Shown here in pieces: positions 37,073 to 39,199 of a stretch of 39,199 bases of DNA. The notes beneath the pieces are model-generated. The model was not told the DNA's origin and did no database searches. It saw nothing but the letters and a program-made list of their open reading frames with translations. Position 1 is the first letter of the stretch. The number at the start of each line of letters is the position of its first letter. The DNA lies in IMG/VR virus record IMGVR_UViG_3300047320_000054, positions 1 to 39,199 of that record; one strand, given 5' to 3'. The position numbers were made by a program, and so were the translations under genes. The stretch comes from a virus.

Positions 37073-38881
37073 TTATCCAATGATCTCGACGATGTAGCCT
37101 TCGAGCGTGATCGTGTCCGTGCCCACGCCGTTCTGCGCGGTGAAGACGACCGTGAAATCTTGCGATGTGTCGATAGCCATCGTTGCGATGGCGCCCCCTG
37201 TGCTGAAGCCGAAATATCCGCCGCCCACATACGACTGAGCATTGATCGCCCCGCGATTGCGGATCACCGTCTCTGCCTGAAATACGCCGGTCGTGGTAAA
37301 GCTCGACTGAATGACCGTCACCCCGCCAACCACGAGGCGAACCGTCTTCGTGTTGGCATTGTTCGGATAGCTCCACAGATGCGTGATGCGTAGCGAACTG
37401 TTCGGCCCCATCTGACCGCCCTTGATCGTTTCCGTGCGCAGCGTGTTATTGGTCGTGCTGCCAGTGTTCGCTACTGGCGTGCTGTACGCGATCGGCGGCT
37501 GCGGCAGGCAGCGAGGCAATACCGGCCAGCCGCCAGGCGTTGTGACTGTGTTCGTCTGGATGCAACCCACGAAGCTGCTATATGCGGGCTTGACCGTCGC
37601 CCCGTCAGCCTGAATCAAGCCGAAGTTAAGCGCGTTGACGCCGAATACAGGACCGGTTCCCGAGTCCGTCGTATCAGCGAACAGCACATAGGCGTAAATT
37701 GCCTTGATGTTGTACGTCGTCTTCCACGTGAAGAAATCCTGCGTCCGGGTTGCATAGAACGCGCCCTGGTTGGAGTCCGCGGCACGCGAGCCCCATTCCG
37801 TCACCATCAGTTCGAATGCGGGCGTCTGCGGAACGTCGTATGTTGCGTTGCCCGTCAGTCCGCGCAGCTCGGCCAAGCTATTCGTCGACACGCTCGAGCC
37901 AGTGCGCGATTTGCACGTGAACGACGTAGGATTGCCCTGCGTGTCGTAGAAGTGCGCGCCCATGAAATCAATCTGAAGCGGCGTCTGAGTGACCGCGCCA
38001 GTTGTATCGCGCCCTTCGCGCAACATGCGGAAAGCGGTCTGCGGGAATGCCACTCCAGACGCATAGCCCAGCTTGAACTCAGACGTTACGCTGCGAATGC
38101 CGGCCAGCATGCCGGATGTCCAACCACGCCAGCATTCGAATTTGCTGCTCGTGAAGTCGTCATACGAGCCGCCATCAGCGACGAATCCACGCGGATTTGA
38201 GCCGTTGATCTTGCAGTTGAAATCGAATTCGTTGCTCGTCTCGATGTAGACGACGCCCGAACCTTTCAACGCGGTCGCCAGCGAGGCGCCCAGCGTGTTT
38301 GCTGCGCTCTGCTGCGCGGCGAACGTGCTACCCAAGTTAGGCGATGCGTCGATCACCACCAGCACGTCAATGCCGCCAGCGATAAGCCCTTTGACCGTTG
38401 CCAGAACGTTGTTCGCCTTGGCAACCGATGCGATGTTCGTGCGTACCGTCTGGATGCCCATCTGCGCAAAGCGCGCCAGATAGGACGATACGGTCATGTT
38501 CGGCCAGAAACTCGACGTGTATCCGATGTGGATATTCACGCCGAAGAATCCCACCGGTGTGATGCTCGCTACGCCTTTTGGCAGATATACAAGCTTGCTG
38601 TTCTGGTCGACATACGCCTGACCAGCAGAGCCGATGGAGCTATCCGGAGTGCCTGAACCAATGATGAAATTAGATGCCGTGTCGCCCGAGCCGCTCGCAC
38701 CCTTCGAATTCAAAAATGGTGCTCCATATGCGCCGGACGCCTTCTGATACCAAAAGCCCGTGTCTTGATCGATCCAGAAATCGCCATTGATGCCAAGGGA
38801 GTCGGACGGAACGCCCGAGCCCGTCCGAATCTGAGAACCCGGCGTACCGGACCCACCCCCGCCGATCGCGCCGCGTAACAT
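37073..38881 (-). CDS. virion spike with clan GH-A glycosidase domain
   Basis: A 602-residue protein. Two short beta repeats (residues 20-60 and 75-100; SGVPSDSLGINGDFWIDQDT) form an attachment region. Residues 110-440 are a (beta/alpha)8 glycosidase. Its acid/base is Glu218 in VVYIETSNEFD and its nucleophile Glu362 in LMVTEWGS, 144 residues apart, with GVNIH near the start of the barrel. The last 139 residues repeat as a separate gene. It probably degrades or binds host capsule, LPS or exopolysaccharide. Its substrate is not visible. It is placed among head genes rather than with the fibre. Confidence 0.82.
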   Translation of the reverse strand: MLRGAIGGGGSGTPGSQIRTGSGVPSDSLGINGDFWIDQDTGFWYQKASGAYGAPFLNSKGASGSGDTASNFIIGSGTPDSSIGSAGQAYVDQNSKLVYLPKGVASITPVGFFGVNIHIGYTSSFWPNMTVSSYLARFAQMGIQTVRTNIASVAKANNVLATVKGLIAGGIDVLVVIDASPNLGSTFAAQQSAANTLGASLATALKGSGVVYIETSNEFDFNCKINGSNPRGFVADGGSYDDFTSSKFECWRGWTSGMLAGIRSVTSEFKLGYASGVAFPQTAFRMLREGRDTTGAVTQTPLQIDFMGAHFYDTQGNPTSFTCKSRTGSSVSTNSLAELRGLTGNATYDVPQTPAFELMVTEWGSRAADSNQGAFYATRTQDFFTWKTTYNIKAIYAYVLFADTTDSGTGPVFGVNALNFGLIQADGATVKPAYSSFVGCIQTNTVTTPGGWPVLPRCLPQPPIAYSTPVANTGSTTNNTLRTETIKGGQMGPNSSLRITHLWSYPNNANTKTVRLVVGGVTVIQSSFTTTGVFQAETVIRNRGAINAQSYVGGGYFGFSTGGAIATMAIDTSQDFTVVFTAQNGVGTDTITLEGYIVEIIG

Positions 38882-38882
38882 G

Positions 38883-39199
38883 TCATTGGCCCTCGCCCAC
38901 CTGAATATCCAGGGTTGCCGTGCCGGTGCCGCAGATCGCGCTTAGCTGCAGCCGCGAACCGTTGCCATCGGGCAGCGTGAACGTGGAGTCCGTGCCGGCC
39001 AGCACAGGCGAACAGGTGAACGTAGCCGTCGACGTAGGCACAGTCGCCACCTGAGCGCCCGAGCCAATCGAAAGATACGCGTGGTTCGGACCTTCGTTGA
39101 CGATGCGAATGACGCTGCCCGTACCCGGCAATGTGATAGACGCGCTAGCCGTGACGGTGACCGCAAGCGATCGGCACGCAGATTGCGCGGTGAATGAGC
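38883..39199 (-). CDS. head decoration-like protein, 3' part (gene split by the contig join)
   Basis: This continues the frame that starts at base 137 on the other end. It reads ...LPGTGSVIRIVNEGPNHAYL and ends with VGEGQ and TGA at 38883. Bases 39073-39199 duplicate 1-127. The apparent start at 39131 is a TTG inside the gene, not the real start. The mature frame is 108 residues and beta-rich. It lies 1 nt before the spike start. Confidence 0.8.
   Translation of the reverse strand, partial: SFTAQSACRSLAVTVTASASITLPGTGSVIRIVNEGPNHAYLSIGSGAQVATVPTSTATFTCSPVLAGTDSTFTLPDGNGSRLQLSAICGTGTATLDIQVGEGQ
39073..39199. repeat. 127-bp terminal direct repeat, right copy (assembly overlap)
   Basis: Exact copy of bases 1-127. 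Removing it leaves a 39072-bp circle. A real short terminal repeat, as in T7-like phages, is possible but would have to lie inside a coding region. Confidence 0.93.

Overview
The window is the complete genome of a temperate, short-tailed (podovirus-like) phage. The last 127 bases (39073-39199) repeat the first 127 exactly and the repeat cuts through a gene, so this is a circular contig with a k-mer-sized assembly overlap and a unit length of 39072 bp. The gene families (NinB/HNH nuclease pair, YdaS-like Cro, DUF6475-like protein, VRR-NUC nuclease, mosaic 'YAAPI' proteins, P22-like portal) resemble phages of Burkholderia, Paraburkholderia and related betaproteobacteria. The host is inferred from protein style only.

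Layout, as a mirror image of lambda. A compact immunity region at 8546-9540 holds cI (plus strand) between a PR-like promoter firing to the minus strand and a PL-like promoter firing to the plus strand. Both promoters carry the same operator type (TACCyA-yGGGTA). PR drives Cro, two small proteins, an O-like replication protein with a likely internal origin (GTAACGC iterons beside a 42-nt pyrimidine tract), a DUF6475-like partner, a VRR-NUC nuclease, winged-helix proteins, NinB, an HNH nuclease and a last 140-aa protein that may be the late regulator (3069-8538). A bidirectional terminator at 3021-3060 ends this unit.

PL drives small membrane peptides, a Rad52-like annealing protein, a PAPS-reductase-like PP-loop protein, a family of module-shuffled proteins, excisionase and integrase (9546-16278). 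An attP-like region follows (16279-16523), then two cargo genes: a secreted outer-membrane barrel and a SAM methyltransferase (16524-18103).

The late genes are all on the minus strand and are read from about 2776 down through the contig join to 18107: terminase, head decoration, a glycosidase spike, portal, scaffold, capsid, tail tube and nozzle, GNAT, an S74-terminated protein, internal/ejection proteins, tail fibre, then holin, SAR lysozyme and nested Rz/Rz1. Minus-strand terminators sit after the capsid-decoration pair, before the tail fibre and before the lysis cassette.

The most interesting points are the matched PR/PL operator-promoters whose start codons fall at or near +1, the double-hairpin PL leader that may replace an N protein, the internal origin, the clan GH-A spike whose C-terminal domain also exists as a separate neighbouring gene, the PAPS-reductase-like protein in the recombination operon, and the repeat-rich shuffled gene family.
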